Of a DNA stretch of 64,000 bases, positions 20,053 to 28,852 are shown in pieces (the stretch's first letter is position 1; every line of letters begins with the position of its first letter). Origin of the DNA: Heliorestis convoluta (lineage in GTDB: Bacteria > Bacillota > Desulfitobacteriia > Heliobacteriales > Heliobacteriaceae); assembly GCF_009649955.1 (NCBI RefSeq), contig NZ_CP045875.1:2791001-2855000 (forward strand), read 5' to 3'. The notes under the pieces were generated by a model that worked only from the letters and a program-made list of their open reading frames with translations, was not told where the DNA came from and searched no databases. The translations under genes and the position numbers were made by a program.

Positions 20053-21072
20053 CTAACGCAGCGATTGAGCGACTTGGATCATGGTTTCTTTATCTAAGTT
20101 GCCATGCATTTGGATGATTAAACCGTTTTCCATCCACATAAGATGGCCCAAACCCTGCGGTGATAGGCCGTAGATAGCTTCTTCTCCTTTAACCTCTACG
20201 CGATCCATATGACCTTCGATATAGGGTACAATGGCTGTGTTCTTCCAATCATCAATGGCTGCGAGCTGGCTCCGCAATTCTTGTGGTAAGACCGGTAAAT
20301 CTAGAAGAGCATCGCGCACTTCTCTTTCATCAACACCGCCTGGAACCATAATCTCGGGGCTGTTAAACTGGCTGATATTCACTTGTTGTTGCCCATCGGC
20401 ATGGATATACTGCATGCGAACGCCTTCGGGGATGGCGATACGAAAGGTTTTATCTTGTAAATTTTCAGGAAGCATTCGAGTGGCGCCGAGTTGTTGCAAT
20501 AAGGCATTTACTTGACCTACATCAAGGGTAAAAGCCACTTCTCCACCTTGGTGGACCGTGACCGGTTCATTCAGGCGAAACTGTTCTGGCAAAAAAGTAG
20601 GGGCTTGAATGGCGAAAGGCACTTGTTGTCTTGCTTCTGCTAAGGTGACTTGTCTTTGTTCTGGATTCTTGCGAACATCGACTTTGCCAAACTGCTGCAA
20701 GTCGATTTCGCCGATCTGGGTCTGAATTTGTTGGGCCATATGCTGCATTTGCTGCGGGTTCACTTCTACAATTTCCATGCGCTGTACTCGAAACTGGGCA
20801 AGAAAGTCTGCCGCTGCTTGTCGCAATGGCGTAACTGTAAACAAGGTGATGAGCAAAAGGGCTGCCACAGCGCCAGCTATCCATTTTGTGGAGTCATTTC
20901 TTCCGCCTCTTACTCTTGGTTCTTCGTCTGTTCTCGCTTCTGCTCTTTCTCTTTCTTCTGTTCTGGCTTCTATTTTTTCTTCTGCTCTACCTTCACCTTT
21001 GCTTTTGTTGAAGTCAGACGCTGTCTCTCTTTCTTTATCAGGGGTAGAGTTGCCCTTTCTTTCATCAGTCAT
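20053..21072 (-). CDS. Membrane-anchored DUF4367-like protein
   Basis: This 339-residue protein has a charged cytoplasmic N-terminus (about 60 residues of Glu/Arg/Lys), one membrane segment (about residues 65-85, WIAGAVAALLLITLFTV), and an extracytoplasmic part. Its end (LGHLMWMENGLIIQMHGNLDKETMIQVAQSL) resembles DUF4367/RsgI-type sensor domains that sit on anti-sigma-like proteins. It precedes an ABC-2 exporter and could be its sensor or accessory (inference). The ribosome binding site TAGGAGG lies ten bases before the ATG and is the 3' arm of a strong hairpin (see 21081-21139), so translation may be controlled by RNA structure. Confidence 0.75.
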   Translation of the reverse strand: MTDERKGNSTPDKERETASDFNKSKGEGRAEEKIEARTEERERAEARTDEEPRVRGGRNDSTKWIAGAVAALLLITLFTVTPLRQAAADFLAQFRVQRMEIVEVNPQQMQHMAQQIQTQIGEIDLQQFGKVDVRKNPEQRQVTLAEARQQVPFAIQAPTFLPEQFRLNEPVTVHQGGEVAFTLDVGQVNALLQQLGATRMLPENLQDKTFRIAIPEGVRMQYIHADGQQQVNISQFNSPEIMVPGGVDEREVRDALLDLPVLPQELRSQLAAIDDWKNTAIVPYIEGHMDRVEVKGEEAIYGLSPQGLGHLMWMENGLIIQMHGNLDKETMIQVAQSLR

Positions 21073-21080
21073 AAAAAGAA

Positions 21081-21139
21081 AACCTCCTATGCGCGTACCT
21101 TGACAATGTCTTTGCCCTCATTGTCACCGCTAGGAGGTT
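21081..21139 (-). terminator. Terminator-like hairpin that contains the ribosome binding site of the next gene
   Basis: On the minus strand AACCTCCTA (21139-21131) pairs with TAGGAGGTT (21089-21081) and, nested inside, TGACAATG (21126-21119) pairs with CATTGTCA (21108-21101). The 3' arm is followed by TTCTTTTT and then the ATG of the 20053-21072 gene. It starts 15 bases after the MFS stop, so it can end the MFS transcript. In readthrough RNA it would bury the TAGGAGG site. Confidence 0.75.
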
Positions 21140-21153
21140 TTTTTATTCCAAAA

Positions 21154-22542
21154 TCATGCAATTCTTTTTAATAGAAGCGTCAAAGCCATACCCAAGAGGC
21201 TAACAGATGTGACGACGAAGAAAATGCCGATAAATCCTTCTTGAGGCTGACCCATGGTGGTGGCTGTAGCCAGCAGTCCACCCATGATGACGGGGCCTAA
21301 GGTATTTCCTAAAGATCGAATAACCGTCATAACAGCGAGACCACTTGATACTTCCGAGCTATCGACTTGGCTGATCACAAGTAAGTTAAGGGGCGATCCC
21401 ATCACAAGTCCCAATCCTGCGCCTAAAAAGATGAGGCCGCCGGTGGCGATGGCCATGGGCAAAGCTGAGGCTGGTGAGAAAGATAGGATGGAAAGAGCAA
21501 GAATGGCGAGGACAAGAGCGCCAAGAGTGCTGCTGGTAAAGCCAAAGAAAAGCGCTTTCGGAGCACCGAAGCGGTCTGCAATGGCGCCACCCAAAGGGGA
21601 GGTAATTACCGTGGCCATAGCCAGGGGTAAAACCATATAAGAAGCTCTCCCTGCTGGAAAGTCTAAGATATATTCCACATAGGCCGGTAGAAAGAGAATC
21701 GAGATCATAATCACGCCCGATAAAAGTGCCAGCATAAAAACGATGGAAAGTCTGCGATTCTGAAAAAACTGTAGATTGATTACAGGATCAACCGCTTTTT
21801 TCTCTACATGAATCAACAAAGGAATCAGAGCCAGTCCTGTTAGCAAAAAGAGATAGACATTCGGTTTGACAATACCTCCCCAGCCAAGGTGGCCTTGAAT
21901 ATGACTTAAGCCAAGCATAAAACAGAAAATAATAGCGCCTGTGAGAATAGAGCCTTTTACATCGATCACTTTTGCTTTTCTGTCAACTTGATCTTCTTGT
22001 AACGTGAAAGCCAGCAAAATTATAAGCAGGGCAGCGGGTACGTTGATGAAAAAGAGCCAGGGCCAGGAAAAGTATTCAATAAAAAAACCACCTAGAAGAG
22101 GCGCAACAATCGAAGCAATACCCCAGGTAGCACCGTAAAGCCCTAAGGCTTTGCCTCGCTGTTCTTTGGAAAAGGCTAGGCCAATCTCAGCAACAGCGAT
22201 CGGCAAAATGCCACCACCTCCAATGGCCTGAATAGCTCGTCCAATCAATAGCTGATATAAATTGTCTGCAAGACCGCTAATCAAAGAACCAAAGGCAAAA
22301 AGAGCGATGCCAACCATATAGATATTTCGACGACCATAGTTATCGGCAATCTTTGCTGTAATCGGCATAGAAACAGCATAAACGAGTGTATAGACTGTTA
22401 CTGCCCAGACGCCCCATTTCGGAGAAATATCAAAATCCCGAATAATCGTAGTCAGCGCAGGACCTAATATGCCTTGATCGAGTGCTCCTAAAAATACACC
22501 AGATAAAAAGGTGATTAGAATTCGAATTTGTCGCCCTGTCAA
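21154..22542 (-). CDS. MFS multidrug-type transporter (DHA2-like)
   Basis: The 462-residue protein has 12 or more membrane segments. The signature of drug:H+ antiporters is visible as [15 protein letters not shown] in helix 1 and [15 protein letters not shown] in the first cytoplasmic loop, followed by the motif C-like [17 protein letters not shown] in helix 5. This fits the DHA2 (EmrB/QacA) branch. The substrate is not predictable. It is monocistronic between a divergent ferritin-like gene and a terminator hairpin. Start at ATG 22542. Confidence 0.9.
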   Translation of the reverse strand: MTGRQIRILITFLSGVFLGALDQGILGPALTTIIRDFDISPKWGVWAVTVYTLVYAVSMPITAKIADNYGRRNIYMVGIALFAFGSLISGLADNLYQLLIGRAIQAIGGGGILPIAVAEIGLAFSKEQRGKALGLYGATWGIASIVAPLLGGFFIEYFSWPWLFFINVPAALLIILLAFTLQEDQVDRKAKVIDVKGSILTGAIIFCFMLGLSHIQGHLGWGGIVKPNVYLFLLTGLALIPLLIHVEKKAVDPVINLQFFQNRRLSIVFMLALLSGVIMISILFLPAYVEYILDFPAGRASYMVLPLAMATVITSPLGGAIADRFGAPKALFFGFTSSTLGALVLAILALSILSFSPASALPMAIATGGLIFLGAGLGLVMGSPLNLLVISQVDSSEVSSGLAVMTVIRSLGNTLGPVIMGGLLATATTMGQPQEGFIGIFFVVTSVSLLGMALTLLLKRIA

Positions 22543-22726
22543 TGTCGGTTCCTTCTTTCCTCGACTTCATGGGTTGTCTATGATGAAAGCACTTCTATTT
22601 AGAGTACCATAAAAAAAGCTTATAAACCACTGTTACAAAATTCCCGTGACACTTCTCGATGGCGGCAACATACAATAAAGAGGGAATCGTACACTCCTTT
22701 AGGTTCTTGCAGAAGGAGGTTTTGGA

Positions 22727-23263
22727 ATGGCAGGCTTTGATGATTCATCTTATGAACGGCTTTACCATTATGCCAACCCCGCTCTTGGTTACCATAGCCA
22801 TAAATCCAATAATCCACAGAGACATCATGAAACTCCTCTTCACCATCATGGCACCAATTCTCCCCTTGCCGATAAAATCGCCAAGGCAGTCGTCGGTGAA
22901 TATCAGGCTATACACTTTTATACGCGCCTTGTCGAGTTGGCTCCGACGATGGAAGCACGGCAAATTATTCGAGACATCTTGATTGAAGAAAGAAGAGATC
23001 ATTACCGCTCTTTTGTTGAAATCTATAGAAATCTTACAGGCCGTCAAGCAAAAGTTGTTACAGGGGCTTTGCCAGCGACCTATGCAGAAGGCTTGAAAAT
23101 GGCCATTCGCGAAGAATTGCAATCCGTCGCCGACTACCAGGCCATTTCTGAGATGGCTACAGACCCTTATATTGTCAAAGTTTTTGCATCGGCTGCTATG
23201 GATGAACAGCGGCACGCTTCCTGGTTATTGTATTTGTGGATGAGTCTTATTACCAAAGGATAA
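22727..23263 (+). CDS. Ferritin-like di-iron protein with a His-rich N-terminus
   Basis: The 178-residue protein has a four-helix ferritin-like core whose iron ligands can be read as Glu in VGEYQAIHFY, the ExxH in IEERRDHY, Glu in REELQSVADY and the ExxH in DEQRHASW. Such proteins (rubrerythrin/DUF2202-like) handle peroxide or iron in anaerobes. The first 45 residues are unusual: they are loaded with histidine (HSHKSNNPQRHHETPLHHH), so metal binding there is plausible. ATG at 22727 follows AAGGAGG by seven bases. It is divergent from the MFS gene and has its own terminator. A GTGACA/TACAAT pair with a 19-base spacer (22646-22676) may be its promoter. Confidence 0.85.
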   Translation: MAGFDDSSYERLYHYANPALGYHSHKSNNPQRHHETPLHHHGTNSPLADKIAKAVVGEYQAIHFYTRLVELAPTMEARQIIRDILIEERRDHYRSFVEIYRNLTGRQAKVVTGALPATYAEGLKMAIREELQSVADYQAISEMATDPYIVKVFASAAMDEQRHASWLLYLWMSLITKG

Positions 23264-23265
23264 AG

Positions 23266-23318
23266 AAAAAAGCCTGGGCAGTGCGCTTGCGAAAAAGCGC
23301 CTTGCCTAGGCTTTTTTT
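23266..23318 (+). terminator. Hairpin terminator of the ferritin-like gene
   Basis: AAAAAAGCCTGGGCA pairs with TTGCCTAGGCTTTTTTT around a GCGC-containing inner hairpin. It works on both strands and also closes the convergent radical SAM gene. Confidence 0.85.
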
Positions 23319-23324
23319 GACTTG

Positions 23325-24266
23325 TTAGGTCCACTTTTTTCCTTGCCAGCTGTTGCGTTCCAGCAACAAATCGTCAATGCCCTGAAGCACCAGCCACTTG
23401 CGATTGATCCAGTTCGGGCCTAGTAAAAGGTGTCGAGGCGCATCACCGGTTAAACGTTGTATGACAACGGAAGGCTTCAGTATTTCTAAGGTGTCGACAA
23501 CCCTCCGCGTATAAGTGGCCTGATCGAGAAATTCAAAGGTGCCAGCTTCGTACTCTTGTACAAGAGCTGTTCCTTTCATCAAGTGCAAGGAATGAAATTT
23601 TAATCCTTGTATATCCATGGCTGCTACAGCTTCTCCCGTAGCCATCATGTCTTCTTCTGTTTCACCAGGCAAGCCATAGATAATATGGGCACAAGTGCGA
23701 ATATTTCTCGCTCGCAGTCGCTCTAAGGCTTCATAAAAGGTGTCAACGTCGTGACCGCGCTGGATTCGTTCTAGTGTCTTATTGTGAATGCTCTGTAGTC
23801 CCATTTCTACCCAGAGATAGGTTCGCTCATGAAGTTCTGAAAGCAGTTCCAGTGTCTCTTCAGGCAAACAGTCTGGTCTCGTCGAAATAGAAAGACCGAT
23901 TACATCATCTTGGGCCAGAGCTTCTTCATAAAGCCCTTTGAGATAGGTAGGATCGGCATAGGTATTGCTATAGGCTTGAAAATAGGCAATGTATTTACCT
24001 TGAGGCCATTTTTTTTGAATTCTTTCCCGAATTGTTTTGAACTGTCGAGCAATTTCATGCTCTGGATCGCCTGCACAGGCACCTGACCCCTGGGGGCAAC
24101 AGAAGATGCATCCACCGGTGCCAATGGTACCGTCTCGATTAGGGCAAGTTAAGCCAGCGTTGAGTGATACTTTCATCACTTTCTCACCAAAACGCTGACG
24201 AAGATGATAGTTTAGGGCGTGATAGCGTTTATCTCCCCATACGAAGGGGACCTTGTTGTCTTCCAA
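23325..24266 (-). CDS. YtqA-type radical SAM protein (TIGR01212 family)
   Basis: The 313-residue protein starts with the family pattern YHALNYHLRQRFGEKVMKVSL and carries the radical SAM cluster cysteines in LTCPNRDGTIGTGGCIFC (about residues 40-56). The wide C-x11-C-x2-C spacing is characteristic of TIGR01212 rather than of classical CxxxCxxC enzymes. Further blocks are YFQAYSNTYAD, GLSISTRPDCL and HIIYGLPGETEEDM. The precise reaction is not known to me; tRNA-modification roles have been suggested for Elp3-related members. It is monocistronic with a convergent ferritin-like gene. Confidence 0.92.
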   Translation of the reverse strand: MEDNKVPFVWGDKRYHALNYHLRQRFGEKVMKVSLNAGLTCPNRDGTIGTGGCIFCCPQGSGACAGDPEHEIARQFKTIRERIQKKWPQGKYIAYFQAYSNTYADPTYLKGLYEEALAQDDVIGLSISTRPDCLPEETLELLSELHERTYLWVEMGLQSIHNKTLERIQRGHDVDTFYEALERLRARNIRTCAHIIYGLPGETEEDMMATGEAVAAMDIQGLKFHSLHLMKGTALVQEYEAGTFEFLDQATYTRRVVDTLEILKPSVVIQRLTGDAPRHLLLGPNWINRKWLVLQGIDDLLLERNSWQGKKWT

Positions 24267-24365
24267 GAAGGGACTTCCTTTCTTGCTCTTTGGCTCTCAT
24301 ACTTTTTCATTATTCTAGCATTCACCAGAGCAGATCACAATGCGCAGTCAAGGCGATGAAAAAAG

Positions 24366-24408
24366 AAAAGCAGTGGCAGGGCTTTTACGCCCTAGCCACT
24401 GCTTTCTT
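24366..24408 (-). terminator. Hairpin terminator after the 75-residue gene
   Basis: The stem AAAGCAGTGGC/GCCACTGCTTT with an inner GGGC/GCCC pair is followed on the minus strand by TTTTCTTTTTTC. Confidence 0.85.
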
Positions 24409-24425
24409 GAACAATGGTATTTGAA

Positions 24426-24653
24426 CTAGCTTGAGCTGGCTACTTGCTCTCCTTGAGGTGCAAAAAAGCGAAGCATATCCGGAAATTCTTCCTCTAGATT
24501 TTTGTAAAAACATAATACCATTTCTTCTTCTGATTCTTTCATGTGTCCATGATAGATATCTATAACATACTGGGGAATAGAATCATTATTGGTCAACATC
24601 AGCTTAATGGCATCAATTGCCAGTTGAATGTCTTCTTCTTTGTTCCAACCCAT
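24426..24653 (-). CDS. 75-residue acidic protein of unknown function
   Basis: The product (MGWNKEEDIQLAIDAIKLM...) is acidic, probably all-helical and soluble, with no cysteine motif. ATG at 24653 follows GGAGGGAAGCTG closely. It has its own terminator. I do not recognise the family. The hydrophobic spacing in the middle (DSIPQYVIDIYHGHMKESEEEM) suggests a small helical-bundle protein. Confidence 0.7.
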   Translation of the reverse strand: MGWNKEEDIQLAIDAIKLMLTNNDSIPQYVIDIYHGHMKESEEEMVLCFYKNLEEEFPDMLRFFAPQGEQVASSS

Positions 24654-24866
24654 CAGCTTCCCTCCATTTCATAGCATGCTTACCAAGATATTACTATATT
24701 TTTTATTCCTTGTATAGGAAAAAATCTCGTCATAATTTATTAAGATCTAGAATTTGTCGTTTCTTTTCTTGCTTTTCTTTAAGCTTTGCCTGTTCTTTTG
24801 TAGCCAACTATGCTTTCTCGACAATCTCTCTCAAAGAACGTAGCAGATCCTTGCCCTGTGTTGCTG

Positions 24867-25121
24867 CTAGTGTAACAATTGATGCCAGGCTCGATCATGC
24901 TTATCTTCTTCTATAATTTCTTCTTCTTCGATAATATCCCAACCCATGCGAATTTCTACACCCTGGTGCTCACCACGGCGATATTTTATAGAGAGCAAAA
25001 ATTCTTCTGGTATTTCTACTTTGGTATCGCCAATGTATAAAGCGCCCGCTTCTAGTTCTTTGACTAGAGAACGAAGCTTACGGATAGCACCTTCTCGGTC
25101 TACGACAACTGCTCTACTCAC
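24867..25121 (-). CDS. Amphi-Trp-like small protein
   Basis: This 84-residue protein has the layout of amphi-Trp domain proteins: an N-terminal helix (REGAIRKLRSLVKELEAG), a strand with an invariant-type LYIGDTKVEIPE, and a strand pair ending in a tryptophan (VEIRMGWD). It then ends with an acidic tail and RAWHQLLH. A second amphi-Trp protein is encoded at 50822-51082. The function of the family is unknown. GTG start at 25121. The DNA just downstream contains a possible decayed reading frame (see findings). Confidence 0.65.
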   Translation of the reverse strand: MSRAVVVDREGAIRKLRSLVKELEAGALYIGDTKVEIPEEFLLSIKYRRGEHQGVEIRMGWDIIEEEEIIEEDKHDRAWHQLLH

Positions 25122-25237
25122 CGTCCTGTCTCCTTCCTTCCTTTGTTGTCTTTAGTATGGAATTTTCTCAGGCAAGCTATGTCTTGGAAAAGTTACTTTC
25201 AGCGCCTCTTCTGTCTCTTATCTTGCAAAAATAAATA

Positions 25238-25259
25238 GACTCAGCCAATTGACTGAGTC
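25238..25259 (-). terminator. Terminator of the histidine operon
   Basis: GACTCAG pairs with CTGAGTC around an eight-base loop and is followed on the minus strand by TATTTATTTTTGC. It lies about 65 bases after the hisIE stop. Confidence 0.7.
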
Positions 25260-25323
25260 CTTGAAAAATGATGCTCTATATTTTTTGTATCTGCTGCCAT
25301 AGGATGGCTTTGGTACACCAACG

Positions 25324-26034
25324 CTACCTTCTTTTATCTAGCTCTTGGGCCAGATCAGAAAGCTCGATGTTATGCTCTCGTAGCAATACGAGAAGGTGAT
25401 AGAGGAAATCACAACTTTCATAGATGATTTCTTCATTCGCATGGTTCTTGGAAGCTATTATGACTTCTGCGGCTTCTTCACCGATTTTTTTTAAGATCTT
25501 GTCTTGGCCTTTGGTGAACAAGTAGGTGGTATAAGATCCTTCAGGCATTTCTTTTTGGCGATCTGCAATGACTTGGCTCAGTCCTGTAAGTACCAAACCA
25601 ATATCACGCTTTTCTTTGTTCTTTTCTCTATCGATAGAGTCGATACTTTTCTCTGCTTCTAGATCTTGATTCTTTCTGTCCCCTTCTTGTGCCTCGAGGT
25701 CCGGGCTTCGGAAGCAAGAGCGCAAGCCTTCATGGCAAGCAACACCGACTTGCTCTACTTGAAAAAGCAATGCATCGCCGTCACAATCAATTTCCAGATC
25801 TTTTACGTACTGCACATGACCGGATGTTTCACCTTTGTGCCATAGAGTCTGTCGGCTGCGGCTGTAGAAGTAGGTTTGCCCTGTTTCAATCGTCTTGGCT
25901 AAAGATTCTCGATTCATATAGGCAACCATTAGGACTCTACCATCACGATAGTCTTGAATGATTGCCGTAACGAGTCCTTGGGGGTCATACTTTACCTTAT
26001 CTATCAGATCGTTGCTTATGTTTAACGATGCCAT
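25324..26034 (-). CDS. hisI: Bifunctional phosphoribosyl-AMP cyclohydrolase / phosphoribosyl-ATP pyrophosphatase
   Basis: The 236-residue fusion carries out steps 2 and 3 of histidine synthesis. The HisI half (about 1-115) shows [10 protein letters not shown], the [16 protein letters not shown] block and the metal site in [13 protein letters not shown]...[12 protein letters not shown]. The HisE half (about 150-236) shows the MazG-like [15 protein letters not shown] and [11 protein letters not shown]. Between them is an unusually long, charged linker (about residues 115-150). The start ATG at 26034 overlaps hisF by 13 bases. It is the last gene of the operon. Confidence 0.97.
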   Translation of the reverse strand: MASLNISNDLIDKVKYDPQGLVTAIIQDYRDGRVLMVAYMNRESLAKTIETGQTYFYSRSRQTLWHKGETSGHVQYVKDLEIDCDGDALLFQVEQVGVACHEGLRSCFRSPDLEAQEGDRKNQDLEAEKSIDSIDREKNKEKRDIGLVLTGLSQVIADRQKEMPEGSYTTYLFTKGQDKILKKIGEEAAEVIIASKNHANEEIIYESCDFLYHLLVLLREHNIELSDLAQELDKRR

Positions 26035-26807
26035 CGCCGTACAGGCACTCCTCTCTCCTCTAAGAAGGCCTTCGTTTCTCGGATGGTATATTCTTTGTAA
26101 TGATAAATTGAAGCGGCCAGGGCTGCATCGGCCTTTCCTGCGGTAAGTCCCTCATAGATATGTTCCAGGTTGCCAACGCCACCGGAAGCAATGACGGGAA
26201 TGGACAAGGCTTCACTGATAGCAGACGTTAAGGGAATATCATAGCCATCTTTGGTACCATCACAGTCCATGCTCGTTAGGAGGATTTCTCCGGCTCCTAG
26301 TCCTTCTACTTTTTTGGCCCATTCGATGACATCCATGCCTGTTGGTGTCCGTCCACCATGAATGTACACTTCCCAGGCTTCTAAAGATTCTCCTTGTTCG
26401 TTGCGACGTCGTCTGGCGTCAATGGCAACGACAATGCATTGAGAGCCAAACTTTTTGGCACCTTCTGCAATTAAGTCCGGCGTTTGTACTGCCGAGGTGT
26501 TAAGAGAAACTTTATCAGCCCCTGCTTTCAGCATTTCTCGAATATCCTCAACGGTACGCAAGCCTCCACCCACGGTAAAAGGAATAAAAACTTCTTCTGC
26601 AGTACGACGAACCACATCGAGCATGATGGCACGATTGTCGGAAGAAGCGGTGATGTCAAGAAAAACCAGTTCATCAGCGCCTTCTCGATCATAGGTTGCT
26701 GCCAGTTCTACAGGATCACCGGCATCACGAAGGTTAACAAAGTTGGTTCCTTTAACGACACGGCCCCCGTGAACATCGAGACAGGGAATGATCCGCTTCG
26801 TTAGCAT
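26022..26807 (-). CDS. hisF: Imidazole glycerol phosphate synthase subunit HisF
   Basis: The 261-residue TIM barrel is the cyclase partner of HisH and makes imidazole glycerol phosphate and AICAR. The family start [22 protein letters not shown] contains the catalytic Asp; the second catalytic Asp lies in [15 protein letters not shown], and the phosphate loops [11 protein letters not shown] and [10 protein letters not shown] are present. It overlaps hisA by seven bases upstream and hisIE by 13 bases downstream, which indicates translational coupling. Confidence 0.98.
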   Translation of the reverse strand: MLTKRIIPCLDVHGGRVVKGTNFVNLRDAGDPVELAATYDREGADELVFLDITASSDNRAIMLDVVRRTAEEVFIPFTVGGGLRTVEDIREMLKAGADKVSLNTSAVQTPDLIAEGAKKFGSQCIVVAIDARRRRNEQGESLEAWEVYIHGGRTPTGMDVIEWAKKVEGLGAGEILLTSMDCDGTKDGYDIPLTSAISEALSIPVIASGGVGNLEHIYEGLTAGKADAALAASIYHYKEYTIRETKAFLEERGVPVRRWHR

Positions 26808-27553
26808 ACATCTTCCCTCCCGGCTGTTGCCGAGCGGGCCAATGCAATCGCTTCTGGAAGATCAATGGAACCTGTATAGATCGATTTTCCTAGAATCACA
26901 CCTTCTATGCCTTCGGTGTATAAGTCAGCAGCTGCTTTCACATCGTCAATGGTAGCAAAGCCGCCAGAAGCAATGAACTTTAAGCCTGTTTTTCTAGCTA
27001 GATCGGCTGTTGCTTTCAAGTTCGGACCTGCCATGGTGCCGTCTTTGGAAATGTCCGTATAGATCACTCGTTTGGCTCCAAGCTTTTTCATTTCTACAGC
27101 CAACTCTAAAGCTGTTATTTCAGATGTGCCTGCCCAACCGTCTGTAGCTACCCAGCCATCGCGAGCGTCCAAGCCAAGGACAATGCGAGAACCGTACTTT
27201 TCACAAGCTGTGGCAAAAAGATCAGGATTTTTTATCGCCACGGTGCCGAGGATTACACGAGAAACGCCTAGACTCAAGTATTTATCAACAGTGGCCATGT
27301 CACGAATGCCGCCACCAATTTGAACAGCCACTGTTACAGCGTCTAATATGTCTTTGATCGCATCAAGGTTTTGCGGGACTCCTTCAAAAGCCCCATCGAG
27401 ATCGACAAGGTGAATCATCTGCGCACCTTGTGCCTGCCAAGCCAAGGCTTGTGCTACAGGATCGTCATTGTATACAGTTGCTTCACTCATTCGCCCCTGG
27501 TAGAGACGGACACAACGGCCTTCTTTTAAATCAATCGCTGGAAAAATTAACAT
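26801..27553 (-). CDS. hisA: ProFAR isomerase HisA
   Basis: The 250-residue TIM barrel catalyses the Amadori rearrangement of ProFAR to PRFAR. It starts [20 protein letters not shown] with the catalytic Asp in AIDL, has [17 protein letters not shown] and a second catalytic Asp in [16 protein letters not shown], and the phosphate loop [12 protein letters not shown]. The start overlaps the hisH stop by seven bases. Confidence 0.98.
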   Translation of the reverse strand: MLIFPAIDLKEGRCVRLYQGRMSEATVYNDDPVAQALAWQAQGAQMIHLVDLDGAFEGVPQNLDAIKDILDAVTVAVQIGGGIRDMATVDKYLSLGVSRVILGTVAIKNPDLFATACEKYGSRIVLGLDARDGWVATDGWAGTSEITALELAVEMKKLGAKRVIYTDISKDGTMAGPNLKATADLARKTGLKFIASGGFATIDDVKAAADLYTEGIEGVILGKSIYTGSIDLPEAIALARSATAGREDVC

Positions 27554-28158
27554 TTCTCTACCTGCTTTCCAAAGTTCTCTAAAATTTTAAGACCTAGATC
27601 GCTTGATTTTTCAGGGTGGAATTGTGCTCCTACTAGGCGATCGCGACCTGCAATCGCGCAAAAATCAAAGCCATAACCAGCCGTTGCAATAATTAAAGAA
27701 TCATCAGCCGGCTCAACGTAGTAGGAATGAACAAAGTAAAATTCAGACTGCGAAGGCACCCCTTCTAGCAAAGCATTTTTTTGTCGAATTGTCAATTGGT
27801 TCCATCCCATGTGAGGCACTTTGAAACCTGCTGGCAAGCGCCGAACTTTCCCGGGGAAAATGCCCAAACCTCGATGGCAGCCTCCTTCTTCGCTTTCTTC
27901 AAACATCAGTTGATAACCAAGGCAAATGCCGAGAAAAGGCTTTCCTTGCTCGATCACCTGATAGATAGCGTCGATAAGATTGCTTTTGCGCAGATTGTCC
28001 ATGGCGTCGGCGAAAGCGCCTACGCCTGGGAGAATAACGCCTTTGGCTTTGAGCACTTCTTCAGGGTCACTGGTAATATAGGCTTCATATCCTACTTTCT
28101 CCAGGCCTTTTTGGACACTTCGCAAGTTCCCCATACCGTAGTCTATAATCGCGATCAT
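27547..28158 (-). CDS. hisH: Imidazole glycerol phosphate synthase glutaminase HisH
   Basis: The 203-residue class I glutamine amidotransferase supplies ammonia to HisF. The nucleophile is in PFLGICLGYQLMFEES, the His-Glu pair in GAQFHPEKSSD, and the family start is IAIIDYGMGNLRSVQKGL. I start at ATG 28158 because the family begins there and GGGAGG lies upstream; a further-upstream in-frame start would add 22 atypical residues. Confidence 0.97.
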   Translation of the reverse strand: MIAIIDYGMGNLRSVQKGLEKVGYEAYITSDPEEVLKAKGVILPGVGAFADAMDNLRKSNLIDAIYQVIEQGKPFLGICLGYQLMFEESEEGGCHRGLGIFPGKVRRLPAGFKVPHMGWNQLTIRQKNALLEGVPSQSEFYFVHSYYVEPADDSLIIATAGYGFDFCAIAGRDRLVGAQFHPEKSSDLGLKILENFGKQVEKC

Positions 28159-28243
28159 TGTAGCTTCCGCCTCCCTGGTTCGTTCCGAAAGTAGAATAGA
28201 CTGCCCCATCCTGTGTAAGGGCAAGTAGCAAGAAGTGCTTCGG

Positions 28244-28852
28244 TTATAACACTTCTTTAGTAGAAGGAATTTGCCCCGCTGTCCGAGGATCTATAGCAAC
28301 AGCCTGCTTGAGGGCTCGTCCCAACCCTTTGAAGATGGCTTCAATAATATGATGTCCGTTTCCGCCTTCTAGGAGGTGGATGTGTAAGTTCATAAAGCTG
28401 TGATTGACAAAACCTCGGAAGAACTCTTCAACCAACTCTGTTTCTAAAGCGCCCACTCGTTCTACAGGGAGAGTTACTTTATAGACAAGAAATGGGCGAC
28501 CGCTAAGGTCAAGACAGACTCGAAGGAGCGTTTCGTCCATGGGAACGTAGGCGTGGCCATAGCGGGTAATGCCTTTTTTATCTCCCAATGCTTGTTGCAA
28601 GACTGTGCCTAGGCAGATACCTAGATCTTCTACAGTGTGATGGTTGTCTACCTCTAGATCACCTTGGCAAGTTAGGGTAAGGTCGAGTTGACCGTGCCTA
28701 GCCAGCAAAGTGAACATGTGATCGAGAAAACCGATGCCTGTCTTGCCTTCGTAGCGACCTGTGCCGTCAAGGTTTAATTCCATTGTTATGTCGGTTTCAG
28801 CTGTCTTTCTAGCGATGGTAGCTTTTCTGTTATCTCTCTCTACAAGGTTCAC
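28244..28852 (-). CDS. hisB: Imidazoleglycerol-phosphate dehydratase
   Basis: The 202-residue enzyme performs the dehydration step to imidazole acetol phosphate. The repeated metal sites are visible as GFLDHMFTLLARHGQ, DNHHTVEDLGICLG, HSFMNLHIHLLEG and NGHHIIEAIFKGLGRAL. The most likely start is GTG at 28852, which overlaps the hisC stop as GTGA and has AGAGGTGG about six bases upstream; a GTG three codons earlier is possible. Length matches the monofunctional family. There is no phosphatase fusion, so HisN must be encoded elsewhere. Confidence 0.97.
   Translation of the reverse strand: MNLVERDNRKATIARKTAETDITMELNLDGTGRYEGKTGIGFLDHMFTLLARHGQLDLTLTCQGDLEVDNHHTVEDLGICLGTVLQQALGDKKGITRYGHAYVPMDETLLRVCLDLSGRPFLVYKVTLPVERVGALETELVEEFFRGFVNHSFMNLHIHLLEGGNGHHIIEAIFKGLGRALKQAVAIDPRTAGQIPSTKEVL

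Noticed and set aside
20650..21171. 173-codon plus-strand ORF rich in Phe, Ser and Cys
   Set aside because: It is antisense to the membrane sensor-like gene, whose Glu/Arg-rich N-terminus produces Ser/Phe codons on the other strand; no ribosome binding site.
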